Assembly: GCA_030625775.1 (NCBI GenBank)
Contig: DAOUQC010000041.1
Span: 1 to 40,741, forward strand
Length of the DNA stretch: 40,741 bases
Source of the DNA: Verrucomicrobiota bacterium
Lineage (GTDB): Bacteria > Verrucomicrobiota > Verrucomicrobiia > Verrucomicrobiales > DEV007
Direction: 5' to 3'
Shown in pieces: positions 25,197 to 34,619 of the stretch. Below the pieces are notes generated by a model. It saw only the letters and a list, made by a program, of their open reading frames with translations. It did no database searches and was not told the DNA's origin. Made by a program: the position numbers and the translations under genes. Positions within the stretch are counted from its first letter, which is position 1, and each line of letters starts with the position of its first letter.

Positions 25197-25754
25197 ATGA
25201 GTGAAGAAGCCCCGTCTGAGAACGAACCCCACCCATTCGAACTGAAACCCAGTGGCCCCATCCCACCGGAGCTGTATTCATTTTATGAAGACCGGCCCTT
25301 CCATACCTGCACCCGCTGCGGGGAAGGTTTGTTTGATTTTAAAAATGGCTACCGGGTTTCCAAAGTCTACAAAGGAGACGAAGTCATTTTTGAGTACGCA
25401 CTCTGTGTGCCCTGTCTGCAGAATATGATGGAGGAATCTTCCGAAGAATCCCGCCAGCAGTTGTATGACTTCCAGATGAGTCGTATCCGCCAGGTTACCG
25501 GTTTTGATGAATGTGCGCTGTGCGAACGCGAGCAGGGAAGCTCCCAGATTCCTGAATACGGTTTGGTCGGCATTTGCCTGGGGAAAGCGATTGTCGAGGC
25601 CAACAAAATTTGTGGCCTCTGCATGGGCGAAATGAGCGAATTAGTATCGAAAAAAACCCGTGAAAGTTGGGATCGTTTTGTAGAAGAAAATTTTCCCGGT
25701 GTACCCGCTGACTTTGAGACCTTTCCTGTTAGCAATGCCCCCAGTTTTATATGA
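25197..25754 (+). CDS. Unknown protein with two predicted four-cysteine zinc sites
   Basis: A 185-aa soluble protein I do not assign to a family. Cysteine pairs C38/C41 with C70/C73, and C106/C109 with C139/C142, look like two zinc ribbons (C-x2-C ... C-x2-C); C127 is extra. The N-terminal 35 residues are Pro/Glu-rich. The second half ends in an amphipathic helix R-E-S-W-D-R-F-V-E-E-N-F and a hydrophobic tail. It lies between the ABC-class ATPase and floA on the same strand. A role in protein or nucleic-acid binding is plausible but not shown. Confidence 0.7.
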   Translation: MSEEAPSENEPHPFELKPSGPIPPELYSFYEDRPFHTCTRCGEGLFDFKNGYRVSKVYKGDEVIFEYALCVPCLQNMMEESSEESRQQLYDFQMSRIRQVTGFDECALCEREQGSSQIPEYGLVGICLGKAIVEANKICGLCMGEMSELVSKKTRESWDRFVEENFPGVPADFETFPVSNAPSFI

Positions 25755-25837
25755 AACAGCTTTATTGCTTGCGTTTTCCCACCCTTTGCTGACAATTTCC
25801 CTATCACTGCAATTAACACTCAACCTTCCTTATCATC

Positions 25838-26851
25838 ATGTGGCAAATAGCTGTCTTCGCAATCATCGCATTCATCGTCCTGTTCATTTTCCTGATTCTC
25901 AGCCGTTTCATCGGTATTTGGGTTCGGGCCAAGGTCGCTAATGCTCCTGTCAGTATATTGACTTTGGTCGCCATGTGGCTGAGAAAAGTTCCGCCCTCGT
26001 TGATCGTTGATACCCGTATCACTGCGGTCAAAGCCGGCATCGAACTGGACACCGACGAACTCGAAGCCCATTATCTCGCTGGTGGAAGTGTCGACCACGT
26101 AGTCTTGTCACTCATTGCAGCGGACAAAGCGGATATTCCGCTCACTTACGACCGTGCCTGCGCCATTGATCTGGCGGTGAAAGGAACCGGCAAAACTGTG
26201 CTCGAAGCAGTTCGTACCAGTATTAATCCTGCGGTGATCGATTGCCCGGTTACTGGCAAAATCGATGCGGTGGCTCGCGATGGCATTTCGGTTCGCGCCC
26301 GGGCCCGGGTTACGGTGCGCACCAACCTCGAGCGTTTTGTCGGCGGTGCCACCGAAGAAACCATCATTGCCCGTGTGGGGGAAGGTATTGTGACCTCCAT
26401 TGGTTCAGCACAATCCTACAAAGACGTATTGGAAAATCCGGACCACATTTCAAAACATGTGCTCAGCAAAGGCCTCGATGCCAACACCGCCTTCGAAATT
26501 CTTTCCATCGACATCGCCGATGTGGATGTCGGTTCCAATGTCGGAGCCGCCCTGCAAACCGAACAGGCCGAGGCCGACAAACAAGTTGCCCAGGCTAAAG
26601 CCGAGGTGCGCCGTGCAGCGGCTGTAGCCACCGAACACGAAATGGCCGCTCGAACCCAGGAGATGCAGGCGAAGGTGGTGGAGAACCAGGCGCAGATCCC
26701 CCTCGCCATGGCAGAAGCTTTCCGGGATGGCAATCTCGGCATCATGGATTACGCCCGTTATCAGAATATCGTTGCCGACACCGACATGCGTCAGACCATC
26801 GCTGACGACAAGGATGACGGACACGATACCACCGACAAACGCAAGCATTAA
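25838..26851 (+). CDS. floA: Flotillin-like protein FloA
   Basis: A 337-aa SPFH-type protein of the YqfA/FloA family (PF12127) with an N-terminal membrane hairpin segment at about residues 3-28. It has the family motifs [17 protein letters not shown] and [13 protein letters not shown], and a coiled Ala/Glu/Gln tail. It scaffolds membrane microdomains in other bacteria. The usual partner NfeD is not adjacent; instead a 181-aa protein with an N-terminal membrane helix follows after 59 bases. Confidence 0.93.
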   Translation: MWQIAVFAIIAFIVLFIFLILSRFIGIWVRAKVANAPVSILTLVAMWLRKVPPSLIVDTRITAVKAGIELDTDELEAHYLAGGSVDHVVLSLIAADKADIPLTYDRACAIDLAVKGTGKTVLEAVRTSINPAVIDCPVTGKIDAVARDGISVRARARVTVRTNLERFVGGATEETIIARVGEGIVTSIGSAQSYKDVLENPDHISKHVLSKGLDANTAFEILSIDIADVDVGSNVGAALQTEQAEADKQVAQAKAEVRRAAAVATEHEMAARTQEMQAKVVENQAQIPLAMAEAFRDGNLGIMDYARYQNIVADTDMRQTIADDKDDGHDTTDKRKH

Positions 26852-26910
26852 GGTTCTGCCTTGATGACAAAACCCCCTTGATTTACTGAATCCCAAAACT
26901 GTTTAAGACA

Positions 26911-27456
26911 ATGGATGACGAAAGAGTATGGCTCTATGCCGCGATGATGGTCATCTACTTCATTGCCTGGGTACTCAAAAAAATCAAGACGAGGAGCGAG
27001 GGCAAAAACGAGGAAGAGGCAAAACCCGACCGCACTCTGGCCGAGGTTAAGGAAAACCGCAAACGCCACCTGCAACGTCAGGCCGCACGTGAATCCGCTT
27101 CCGATGAGGCCTCACAGGCCTTGCGTCAGTTGTTCGAATCCGTCGGCGGAGAAAGTGTGAAAGAATCTTTTCTGCCCGAGGCGGAACCGGCTTCTGCCAA
27201 ACCACCTCCCTTGACAAAGGCCCGGACACCACCACCATTCGTCCCTGCTGCTAAAAAAGCAGTTTCTGCCCCCGGCCTCACTCCCGCTGAACAAAAGGCT
27301 CTTGCAGATCTCAAATCGAGGCAAAACTCCCCTTATCAAATACGGAAAAAAACCCGGTCGCACTCCCTCGCTCCGATGACCCGGGGGAAAGGCCTGCGCC
27401 AGGCAGTTGTATTGAAGGAAATTCTGGATCAACCCAGGGCTTTACGCCCTTATTGA
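26911..27456 (+). CDS. Small membrane-anchored protein downstream of floA
   Basis: A 181-aa protein with one short N-terminal membrane helix (about residues 7-24), then a highly charged Lys/Glu/Arg stretch to about 75 that may be helical. The tail, from about 85 on, is Pro/Ala/Lys-rich and probably disordered, ending A-L-R-P-Y. No family is recognised. The 59-base spacing from floA suggests co-transcription, so it could be a FloA-associated factor (inference). It converges with the 191-aa gene, 19 bases apart. Confidence 0.65.
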   Translation: MDDERVWLYAAMMVIYFIAWVLKKIKTRSEGKNEEEAKPDRTLAEVKENRKRHLQRQAARESASDEASQALRQLFESVGGESVKESFLPEAEPASAKPPPLTKARTPPPFVPAAKKAVSAPGLTPAEQKALADLKSRQNSPYQIRKKTRSHSLAPMTRGKGLRQAVVLKEILDQPRALRPY

Positions 27457-27475
27457 TTTCTCCTAGCTTAGGATT

Positions 27476-28051
27476 CTACTTCGCACCTTTGACTTTAGCT
27501 TTGGAGGCCTCTTCATCCTCCTGCCAATTATAAGCTTCTGCAAAATGCAGGCCAGCATTGGGTATCCCCCCTTTTCCATAGAGACTTTCCATGGCTCCAT
27601 CAAAAGGCTGCAAATAGTTCTGGCCAGAAACCGGCAACAAACCCGGGTCGGAAATGCCGAGTGAACTGAACCTGGATTCTTCCCCTACCCCAAGCCGGGG
27701 AACCGGCAAGACTGCCAATTCCGGCACCGAAACAGCTAACTCTGATACAGGCAACTCAGCCACTTTGCCTGACTGCGCCTGAATCCCCTCCATACGGCTT
27801 TCGTAATGCAGAAAAAATGTTCCTAAAAGAACTACGCCCGCAGCTGCAGCAATCGGGGCAAAACGCATCCATAACACGTTCGACGGGTAAACCTCTTCTT
27901 TTTGCTGAGCAGGCTGAAATGATTCGCCCGCATCATTTTTCGCCTTCAAAGAGTCCATCAACTGTCCCATATAGGACTCATCCAACTCTTTAGGCCTCAA
28001 TCGTCCCAGTTTTTGCTCAAGGCCACGCAACTCTTCGTCTTCGTTTTGCAT
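27476..28051 (-). CDS. Unknown single-pass membrane protein
   Basis: A 191-aa protein. The N-terminal approximately 60 residues are charged and helical, and include D-E-S-Y-M-G-Q-L-M-D-S-L-K. A transmembrane helix lies at about 65-83, and the C-terminal part is Val/Pro/Leu-rich with a Lys-rich end. The cytosolic-helix/membrane-helix/periplasmic-tail layout resembles anti-sigma-like or membrane-anchor proteins, but no zinc-binding anti-sigma motif is seen and no sigma factor is adjacent. It follows the DUF1501 gene by 152 bases and may share its transcript. Confidence 0.65.
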   Translation of the reverse strand: MQNEDEELRGLEQKLGRLRPKELDESYMGQLMDSLKAKNDAGESFQPAQQKEEVYPSNVLWMRFAPIAAAAGVVLLGTFFLHYESRMEGIQAQSGKVAELPVSELAVSVPELAVLPVPRLGVGEESRFSSLGISDPGLLPVSGQNYLQPFDGAMESLYGKGGIPNAGLHFAEAYNWQEDEEASKAKVKGAK

Positions 28052-28203
28052 AGAAAGTTATTTCTTCTTTCCATAACAAGCGATTCACCCACGGGTCTTT
28101 GTCTAAGTTTTTCGCTCATTAAAAAATCACAGCACCCACTAGCTTACAGCTGACAAAATAAATTGATGTAAAAGCCACTACAGCAACACTTGGAATGAAT
28201 TGC

Positions 28204-29508
28204 TCAAGCAAACAAGTCCAACACCGGCTTGCCTTTTTGGGACACTGTGAAGGGACGTTTCGAGGGCGAATAAAGCACTTGATCCAGAGGAATGCCAAGG
28301 GCATAAGCAATCGTAGCATTAAAGTCTGACACACGCACCAGTTTGTCTTCAACTGTCTCTCCGTCATCAGTTGTCTTACCGTAAGCCACACCGCCTTTGA
28401 TCCCCCCGCCTGCCAGCACACAAGAGAAAGCCGCAGGGAAGTGATCCCGTCCGGCATTCTGGTTGATCCGTGGCGTACGTCCAAACTCGGTGGCCAGAAC
28501 CACCAGGGTGTCTTCAAGCATGCCGCGTTTATCCAAATCACCCAGCAGAGCCGCTAAAGCCTGATCCAATACCTCACACTTCTCGGGAGCCACAATAAAG
28601 GTATTGTTGTGCATATCCCAGCCACCCAGATCCACTTCAACTGACCTCACATCGCGTTCGACCAAACGGCGAGCCAGCAAACAGCCCTGGCCGAAAGAGT
28701 TTTCACCGTAAGTTTCCCGCACCAGATCATCTTCTTTAGTGAGATCAAAAACTTCCAGATCTGCACTGGTCATGATGCGCACCGCATCATCATACATCGA
28801 GGTGTATGCCCGCACTTTTTTAAGGTCGTAATGCTTGTGAAAACCCGCATCCAGACTCTCTGCCAGATTGCGGCGATGATTAAACACTTCTTCGCTTACC
28901 CCGCGACGCTTGCTGTTTTTCAAGCCCGAATTCGGATCATTAATAGACAAGGGTTCATAAGAAGATTCAAAAAAGCCGGCACCTCCGTTAATCCGACTGG
29001 AACCACCGACAAACACGCTGCCGGGGAGATTCGGGTTAAGACGTCCGTGGAACTTCTGCAGCCACGCACCCACTCCAGGATGGCGGATCGTCGCGCGCAT
29101 TTCGTAACTGGTATGCATCAGGTAATTTGCCTGGGCATGCGCACCTGCCGTTGAAGACATCGAGCGAATGATCGCCATTTTATCCGTGTGGTTGGCCAGC
29201 TGCGGCAGATATTCACTGATCTCGATACCATCCACTGCCGTTGGTATCGCTTTGGTCGGCCCCTGATTCTCATGCCCCACCTTCGGATCAAAGGTATCCA
29301 TGTGAGTCATGCCACCATTCATATAAAGATAAATAACCGACTTTGCCGAATTGGCGCGCCCGGGAAGTCCCAGGTTAGGTCCCAGTGCCGCATTGGCATT
29401 ACCTGGAGAAAAAGCACGTGCAGCACCAACCCCTAACAGGGTCTTGGCTGCGACAGACATAAAATGTCTTCGGGTGGGTTCGTCAGTGTTCAGCAGAGGA
29501 TTTTTCAT
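28204..29508 (-). CDS. Tat-exported DUF1501 protein (sulfatase/alkaline-phosphatase-like fold)
   Basis: A 434-aa protein with a twin-arginine signal (T-R-R-H-F-M at 12-17 and a hydrophobic segment to about 43) followed by a DUF1501 domain. Typical motifs are V-I-Y-L-Y-M-N-G-G-M-T-H-M-D-T-F-D-P-K and G-G-W-D-M-H-N-N near 295. T-E-F-G-R-T-P is at about 343-349. The family is abundant in Planctomycetota and Verrucomicrobiota and is usually paired with DUF1549/DUF1553 proteins, as here. It would act in the periplasm; metal-dependent hydrolysis is suspected from the fold but unproven. Spacing to the upstream gene is 72 bases. Confidence 0.92.
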   Translation of the reverse strand: MKNPLLNTDEPTRRHFMSVAAKTLLGVGAARAFSPGNANAALGPNLGLPGRANSAKSVIYLYMNGGMTHMDTFDPKVGHENQGPTKAIPTAVDGIEISEYLPQLANHTDKMAIIRSMSSTAGAHAQANYLMHTSYEMRATIRHPGVGAWLQKFHGRLNPNLPGSVFVGGSSRINGGAGFFESSYEPLSINDPNSGLKNSKRRGVSEEVFNHRRNLAESLDAGFHKHYDLKKVRAYTSMYDDAVRIMTSADLEVFDLTKEDDLVRETYGENSFGQGCLLARRLVERDVRSVEVDLGGWDMHNNTFIVAPEKCEVLDQALAALLGDLDKRGMLEDTLVVLATEFGRTPRINQNAGRDHFPAAFSCVLAGGGIKGGVAYGKTTDDGETVEDKLVRVSDFNATIAYALGIPLDQVLYSPSKRPFTVSQKGKPVLDLFA

Positions 29509-29580
29509 ATCAATTCCAGATTAGGATTAGCAGACAGCAGAATGGTTTGGATCAATTCCAGGTTCAGTTTTAATAACAGC

Positions 29581-31860
29581 TTAAAGTACGAATATGAATT
29601 GCTGGGTGTTCAGCAGAGCCCACACAATATTGTCGTAACCTTGTTCACCATTGCTTTCGACCTCAGTGAGCAGGCTTTTCATTTCAGATTCCGTCGGTTT
29701 GCGGGTCAGCATGGCCATGTAAATGGTGTTAATTTTGTCTTCAGCTGTTTTTGCTTTTTCGAGCTCCTGACCAAAAACGGAATTTACGTTCCGTAACATC
29801 TCCGCCGTGGGACCATTCAGAAGATTCAAGGCTTGGGGCACAGACGCACCCCAGTTGGCGTTCTCAATTGTTTCGCGATCAGACTGACCAAATTCACGTA
29901 GAAAATGTCCCCGGCGTGCCGGTGATTGTAGTTCCGAGGCCCGGGCCATTTCCCTCATCGCCCGCGACCAGTTTTTGGCATCCACCTGCATCTCCCTGGC
30001 CTTGACGGCAAAAGCCTGTTTCTCAGCCTTGCTCAAGTTAGGATTCTTCATCGCCTGCTTGTATTCTTTTTTACCAATCGCCTTGGTTTTGGGAAGTTTC
30101 ATCTTCACCTCGTTCATGGCAGAAGAAGTCATGCCAAGATTAGCCATCATCTGTTGCGTCTCTCCTCCCTTGGAAAGTTTGTTGTAGGCAATTTCCGAAA
30201 TTTTGTCATAAGACTCTTTTCGCAATTTAGACAACTCTTTACCCAGGGAACGGATATTTTCAGTGTCCTCATCTTCCCTGGCTTTTTGATATCGCTCCCT
30301 CAGTTTTTCCTCCCGGACATTGATGGTCTTAGTGACTTTGGCAATCTCTTTCACCATTGCGAGGTAATCGTCTGAATCCCTCTCTTCAAGACTTTCGTAA
30401 ATCTGCTTCTGGCGCTCAATGGAATTCAGATCACTCTCCAGGCGTGGCTGGTAGTGATCGGGATCATCGATCAACATCACAATCAGCGAATCCCAAACCT
30501 GCTCGGCGGACATGCGGCGCAATGCCGGGCCGGGAAAATAATAAGGCGTGCCGGCAACAATTTCTTCTGAATAAGCAGCGCGTTGATAAGTCTTGGTATT
30601 GTAAAGGGTCTGCAGATACTCCCGCATATCGTAATTTGACTCGCGCATCAGCCCTTCGAGGTAAGTCATCAACTCGGGATTGGAATTAATTGTCTGCTGG
30701 GTCAATTCATCCACTGAGTTGAGAATCCCCTCACCGAATACTCTTTTCCACAGGCGGTTGGCGATCACCCTGGTGAAAGTCGGATTATCAGGTGAGGTCA
30801 TCCATGCCGCGTAGGCATCCACCTGGTCGTCTACATTATCAGAATCAATTTCATTTCCAAACATCGCCGCTGCCGTGACTTTCGATTTTGGCTTGGCATC
30901 ATCATATTGATAATCGTGCGGCAATAACAATTTACGTTTGTTCTGCCCTACACTGGTGTAACGAATCGGACGGTAGAGGTCGGTCGAAGCCCGGCGCATC
31001 AGAGTGTATTCGGTGTTTTTTTTGCCACGCAGATCCTTCTGCGCTTTGCGCTGCGCTTCGCGCTTGTCCATGTCAGCGTATTTTTCCTTTACCAGCTTAG
31101 CTGTCTGCTCACGGGCAATTTCCCGAATGTGTTTGTTAAACGCATCGCGATTATCCGTCTGGTAGCGGTTGGCATCCACGTTGTAACTGAATGCTGCCAT
31201 TTTGAAATAATCCATCTGTGTCCATTTATCGAAGGGATGATTGTGGCATTGAGCGCACTCAAGTCGTGTACCCAGGAAAATCCGGACGGTATTGGACATG
31301 TTGTCCAGTGGCATGCCCCGATCACGTTGGTAATAGCCAATCGCACCGTTGTCCCATAAATGACCGCGTGCGGATACCAGGTCTTTCACAAATTGATCGT
31401 AGGGCTTGTTTGCCCGCAGAGCACTTTTTACCCATAGACGATAAGCCGCCTCGGCTTCCGTCGCTCCACCACCTAGACGGGAATTGATCCTCAATACGTC
31501 GGCCCAATAGTTGTAGTTGTGACTGACAAAACCTTCTGAACTGAGCAGACGGTCAATCAAACGTGATCGTTTGTCCTCCTCCTTGGATTCATTGAAAGCC
31601 TGGGCTTCAGTCAATGAGGGAATGCGTCCGATGATGTCCAGATAGATTCTCCTCAGAAAAATATCGTTACCGATTTCAGGATTTGGTGTGATTTTGTGCT
31701 CCTTGTATGCTTTTGCGACCAATACATCAATTTTATTGCTGGCCGCAGTCAATCCGGGGGATTCAGCTGCGTTCAACGCAGAGGAAATGACAACAGCTGC
31801 GATGCTGGTTAGCGTTGAAATTACAGACCAGTGTTCAGTTTTACAGAGAAGATTAGGCAT
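29581..31860 (-). CDS. DUF1549/DUF1553-domain secreted protein
   Basis: A 759-aa exported protein with a signal peptide (hydrophobic about residues 15-28, cleavage near L-N-A-A). DUF1549 spans about 40-245, with the heme-like C-A-Q-C-H-N-H-P motif and L-R-R-I-Y-L-D-I-I-G-R-I-P. DUF1553 follows from about 345 (N-P-T-F-T-R-V-I-A-N-R-L-W-K-R-V-F-G). An Arg/Glu/Lys-rich helical insertion is at about 490-600. The Cys-x-x-Cys-His motif suggests cytochrome-type or metal binding, but the N-terminal PSD1 cytochrome domain seen in many relatives is absent. Partner of the DUF1501 protein downstream; a polymer-related role is often inferred for this pair but not shown. Confidence 0.9.
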   Translation of the reverse strand: MPNLLCKTEHWSVISTLTSIAAVVISSALNAAESPGLTAASNKIDVLVAKAYKEHKITPNPEIGNDIFLRRIYLDIIGRIPSLTEAQAFNESKEEDKRSRLIDRLLSSEGFVSHNYNYWADVLRINSRLGGGATEAEAAYRLWVKSALRANKPYDQFVKDLVSARGHLWDNGAIGYYQRDRGMPLDNMSNTVRIFLGTRLECAQCHNHPFDKWTQMDYFKMAAFSYNVDANRYQTDNRDAFNKHIREIAREQTAKLVKEKYADMDKREAQRKAQKDLRGKKNTEYTLMRRASTDLYRPIRYTSVGQNKRKLLLPHDYQYDDAKPKSKVTAAAMFGNEIDSDNVDDQVDAYAAWMTSPDNPTFTRVIANRLWKRVFGEGILNSVDELTQQTINSNPELMTYLEGLMRESNYDMREYLQTLYNTKTYQRAAYSEEIVAGTPYYFPGPALRRMSAEQVWDSLIVMLIDDPDHYQPRLESDLNSIERQKQIYESLEERDSDDYLAMVKEIAKVTKTINVREEKLRERYQKAREDEDTENIRSLGKELSKLRKESYDKISEIAYNKLSKGGETQQMMANLGMTSSAMNEVKMKLPKTKAIGKKEYKQAMKNPNLSKAEKQAFAVKAREMQVDAKNWSRAMREMARASELQSPARRGHFLREFGQSDRETIENANWGASVPQALNLLNGPTAEMLRNVNSVFGQELEKAKTAEDKINTIYMAMLTRKPTESEMKSLLTEVESNGEQGYDNIVWALLNTQQFIFVL

Positions 31861-31873
31861 AGCAGACAGGGGA

Positions 31874-31908
31874 CAGGAGTGAGTGAATTACAAAAGCACT
31901 CACTCCTG
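31874..31908. repeat. Perfect 12-bp inverted repeat upstream of the DUF1549 gene
   Basis: CAGGAGTGAGTG (31874-31885) is mirrored exactly by CACTCACTCCTG (31897-31908) with an 11-base loop. It is part of the intergenic repeat family (AGCAGACAGGGGACAGGAGT) and falls in the presumed 5' leader of the minus-strand DUF1549/1553 gene. Confidence 0.65.
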
Positions 31909-32025
31909 CTCAACGCTGAAATGATTGCTCTTACCAAGATTAATGTCGCATTTGTTAATTAACATTCAATAAAAACACCTTACGTAATCACGCCAGATTC
32001 AAGAATAATTCATAATCGTTTTTTA

Positions 32026-32054
32026 TTGACGGGGCCTGCTGCATTACCTATTTT
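32026..32054 (+). promoter_or_regulatory. Predicted sigma70-type promoter
   Basis: TTGACG (32026-32031) and TATTTT (32049-32054) are separated by 17 bases. They sit about 48 bases ahead of the 93-aa gene at 32102. Confidence 0.45.
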
Positions 32055-32101
32055 TCAAAGCGATAGCATAAATATTCAATTGTAAATAACCTGTAAAAAC
32101 C

Positions 32102-32383
32102 ATGGAACCAAATCGCGGCACCCTTATTCTCATTCTAGGCATCTTATCCATCGTCTTGTCTTGTTTTCCCCTTGGGATTGCAGCTTGGATCATGGGCAAT
32201 GGCGATCTTAAAAAAATGGCAGCCGGTCAAATGGATCCCGAAGGTGAAGGCATGACCAAAGCGGGCAAAATCTGCGGTATCATCAGTTTGGTTCTGGCCG
32301 TCGTTATAATCGTGGTCTACGTGGTTATCATCGTCGTTGCTGTTGGTGCGGCAGCAGCCGGTGGAGGTTTGCAACCACAATAA
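32102..32383 (+). CDS. Small two-helix membrane protein (DUF4190-like)
   Basis: A 93-aa protein with helices at about residues 8-31 and 56-82 joined by a polar loop (G-D-L-K-K-M-A-A-G-Q-M-D-P-E-G-E-G). The pattern G-I-L-S-I-V-L-S ... G-D-L-K ... M-T-K-A-G-K-I-C-G-I-I-S-L resembles small DUF4190/CCC-type membrane proteins. Function is unknown. It lies 34 bases before the DUF2752 gene and probably shares its transcript. Confidence 0.7.
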   Translation: MEPNRGTLILILGILSIVLSCFPLGIAAWIMGNGDLKKMAAGQMDPEGEGMTKAGKICGIISLVLAVVIIVVYVVIIVVAVGAAAAGGGLQPQ

Positions 32384-32417
32384 GCACCTTGTTTTAATTC
32401 TTCGCATTTAAAACAAA

Positions 32418-32810
32418 ATGACTCACTCACCTACGAGTGGTGTTACCAGACCGTGGCTCATAACCACGGTTCTTTGGTTTTCAGGGGTAGGCCTGTTCAC
32501 CTGGCTTAATCTCCGCATGGGAACCTCCTACACGATTTGCCCACTCAAAACCCTGACCGACATCCCCTGCCCGGGCTGTGGCGGCACCCGGGCGGTCATC
32601 GCTCTCGCACAAGGGCACTTTATAGAAGGCCTTTTTTTAAATCCCCTGACCACTTTACTCTTAATTTCATCCCCGCTCATCCTGTTTGCCTATTACAGGA
32701 ACCGTCGACGCAATCCCTCCGAGCGCTGGACTCCCGGAAGGGGTTTCTGGCTAATTGTCATTGCATTGGTGGCTGCCAACTGGTGCTTTGTGATCATAAA
32801 CCTTCCCTAA
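32418..32810 (+). CDS. DUF2752 membrane protein
   Basis: A 130-aa protein with three hydrophobic segments and the DUF2752 signature C-P-x-K ... P-C-P-G-C-G-G-T-R-A (about residues 38-58), which contains a C-x-x-C pair. Family function is unknown. It ends 88 bases before glnS. The same-strand neighbour upstream is another small membrane protein, suggesting a shared envelope role (inference). Confidence 0.88.
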   Translation: MTHSPTSGVTRPWLITTVLWFSGVGLFTWLNLRMGTSYTICPLKTLTDIPCPGCGGTRAVIALAQGHFIEGLFLNPLTTLLLISSPLILFAYYRNRRRNPSERWTPGRGFWLIVIALVAANWCFVIINLP

Positions 32811-32898
32811 ACAGCTGAGTCCCCGCTTTTCTGCTTTATAACCCGCCCGATTGGTGAATTATTCGCCTCGCCCTGCAAAAGTGGTGGCATCAATAACT

Positions 32899-34587
32899 AT
32901 GAATTCGGCAGAATCATCCACTCCAGAACCCACCAGCAAAGATTTCATTCGCGAAATCATTGACCAGGATCTCGAATCCGGTAAACACCAGGCAATCGTT
33001 ACCCGTTTTCCTCCGGAACCAAACGGCTACCTGCACATTGGTCACGCCAAGTCCATCTGCCTGAACTTTGGCATTGCCCGGGAATACGAAGGCCGCTGTC
33101 ACTTGCGCTTTGACGACACCAATCCGGCCAAGGAAGATCAGGAATATGTGGACTCCATCAAGGAGGATGTTCACTGGCTCGGATTTGACTGGGGAGACAA
33201 TCTGCATTTTTCATCCGATTATTTTGATCAGCTGTATGAATGGGCACGGCACCTCATCCGTGAGAGTAAAGCCTATGTCGATGATCTGACGGTGGAAGAA
33301 ATGAGGCAATATCGTGGCTCTCTAACCGAAGCAGGCCAGGACAGCCCCTCTCGTAAGCGTAGCGTTGACAAAAATCTGGAGCTTTTTGAAGCCATGAAAA
33401 ACGGAGATTTTACCGAGGGAGAAAAAGTCCTTCGCGCCCGCATCGACATGGCCCACCCCAACCTCAACATGCGTGACCCGGTGCTTTACCGCATCCTGAA
33501 AAAGCATCACCATCGCACGGGAGACAAATGGTGCATTTACCCGAATTACGATTTCACCCACGGGGAATCAGATGCACTTGAGTTCATCACCCATTCGCTC
33601 TGCACCCTGGAATTCGAAAACCATCGTCCGCTTTATGATTGGTTTATCGAGAACCTGCCCGTTCCCTGCCAACCTAGACAAATCGAGTTTGCCCGTCTCA
33701 ATCTCACCTACACGGTGATGAGCAAGCGCAAATTGCTGCAACTGGTCGAAGATAAACTGGTCAGCGGATGGGATGATCCCCGTATGCCTACCCTGTCCGG
33801 CATGCGACGTCGTGGATACACTCCTGAAGCGATTCGTCATTTTTGCGGCCGCATTGGCATCACCAAATTCAATAGCACTACTGATGTGGCCCTGCTCGAG
33901 CACAGTTTGCGGGATCATCTCAACGAAACTTCACCACGGGTGATGGCCGTGCTGGATCCGATTAAAGTGGTGATCACCAATTACCCGGAAGACCAGGTTG
34001 AAGAAATGGAAGCTGCCAATCACCCTGGTGATGAGAGTTTCGGAACCCGCAAAGTTCCTTTTTGTCGCGAACTCTACATCGAACGTGACGACTTCATGGA
34101 AGATGCGCCAAGGAAATTTTTCCGCATGTCAGTGGGTCGTGAAGTCCGCTTTCGAGCTGCCTATTTCATCAAGTGTGAAGAAGTGGTCAAAGATGAAGTC
34201 GGAGAGATCGTCGAATTGCGCTGCACTTACGACCCGGAAACCCGGGGTGGCAACAACCCGCCCGATGGACGCAAAGTAAAAGGCACTATCCACTGGGTCA
34301 GTGCTCGTCACGCCCTTGATGCCGAAGTAAGACTCTACGACCGCCTTTTCTCAGTTGAGAACCCCGACAGCGAAGAAGGCAAGTTCACCGATTACCTGAA
34401 TCCGGAGTCGCTCAAGACTCTTGGCAATTGCAAACTGGAATCCAGTCTGCAGGAAGCTTCGCCAGGTGCTCGCCTTCAGTTCGAGCGCCTCGGTTATTTT
34501 TGCCGTGACAGCAGAAATACGGATAAGCTTGTTTTCAATCGCACCGTCCCCCTGCGTGACTCCTGGAGCAAACAGCAGAAAAAATAA
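32899..34587 (+). CDS. glnS: Glutaminyl-tRNA synthetase
   Basis: A 562-aa class I aminoacyl-tRNA synthetase that charges tRNA-Gln in the cytoplasm. H-I-G-H lies at 46-49 within [20 protein letters not shown] (273-279) is the KMSKS-type loop. The anticodon-binding beta-barrels follow (E-R-D-D-F-M-E near 397). The ATG at 32899 is chosen over a TTG at 32851, which lacks synthetase-like residues. P-C-P-G-type GluRS features are absent, and length matches GlnRS (about 550). Its presence indicates direct Gln-tRNA charging rather than sole reliance on GatCAB. It is followed after 32 bases by the RidA-family gene. Confidence 0.95.
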   Translation: MNSAESSTPEPTSKDFIREIIDQDLESGKHQAIVTRFPPEPNGYLHIGHAKSICLNFGIAREYEGRCHLRFDDTNPAKEDQEYVDSIKEDVHWLGFDWGDNLHFSSDYFDQLYEWARHLIRESKAYVDDLTVEEMRQYRGSLTEAGQDSPSRKRSVDKNLELFEAMKNGDFTEGEKVLRARIDMAHPNLNMRDPVLYRILKKHHHRTGDKWCIYPNYDFTHGESDALEFITHSLCTLEFENHRPLYDWFIENLPVPCQPRQIEFARLNLTYTVMSKRKLLQLVEDKLVSGWDDPRMPTLSGMRRRGYTPEAIRHFCGRIGITKFNSTTDVALLEHSLRDHLNETSPRVMAVLDPIKVVITNYPEDQVEEMEAANHPGDESFGTRKVPFCRELYIERDDFMEDAPRKFFRMSVGREVRFRAAYFIKCEEVVKDEVGEIVELRCTYDPETRGGNNPPDGRKVKGTIHWVSARHALDAEVRLYDRLFSVENPDSEEGKFTDYLNPESLKTLGNCKLESSLQEASPGARLQFERLGYFCRDSRNTDKLVFNRTVPLRDSWSKQQKK

Positions 34588-34619
34588 TCTCACCACAACT
34601 ACCACACATCTACAACATT

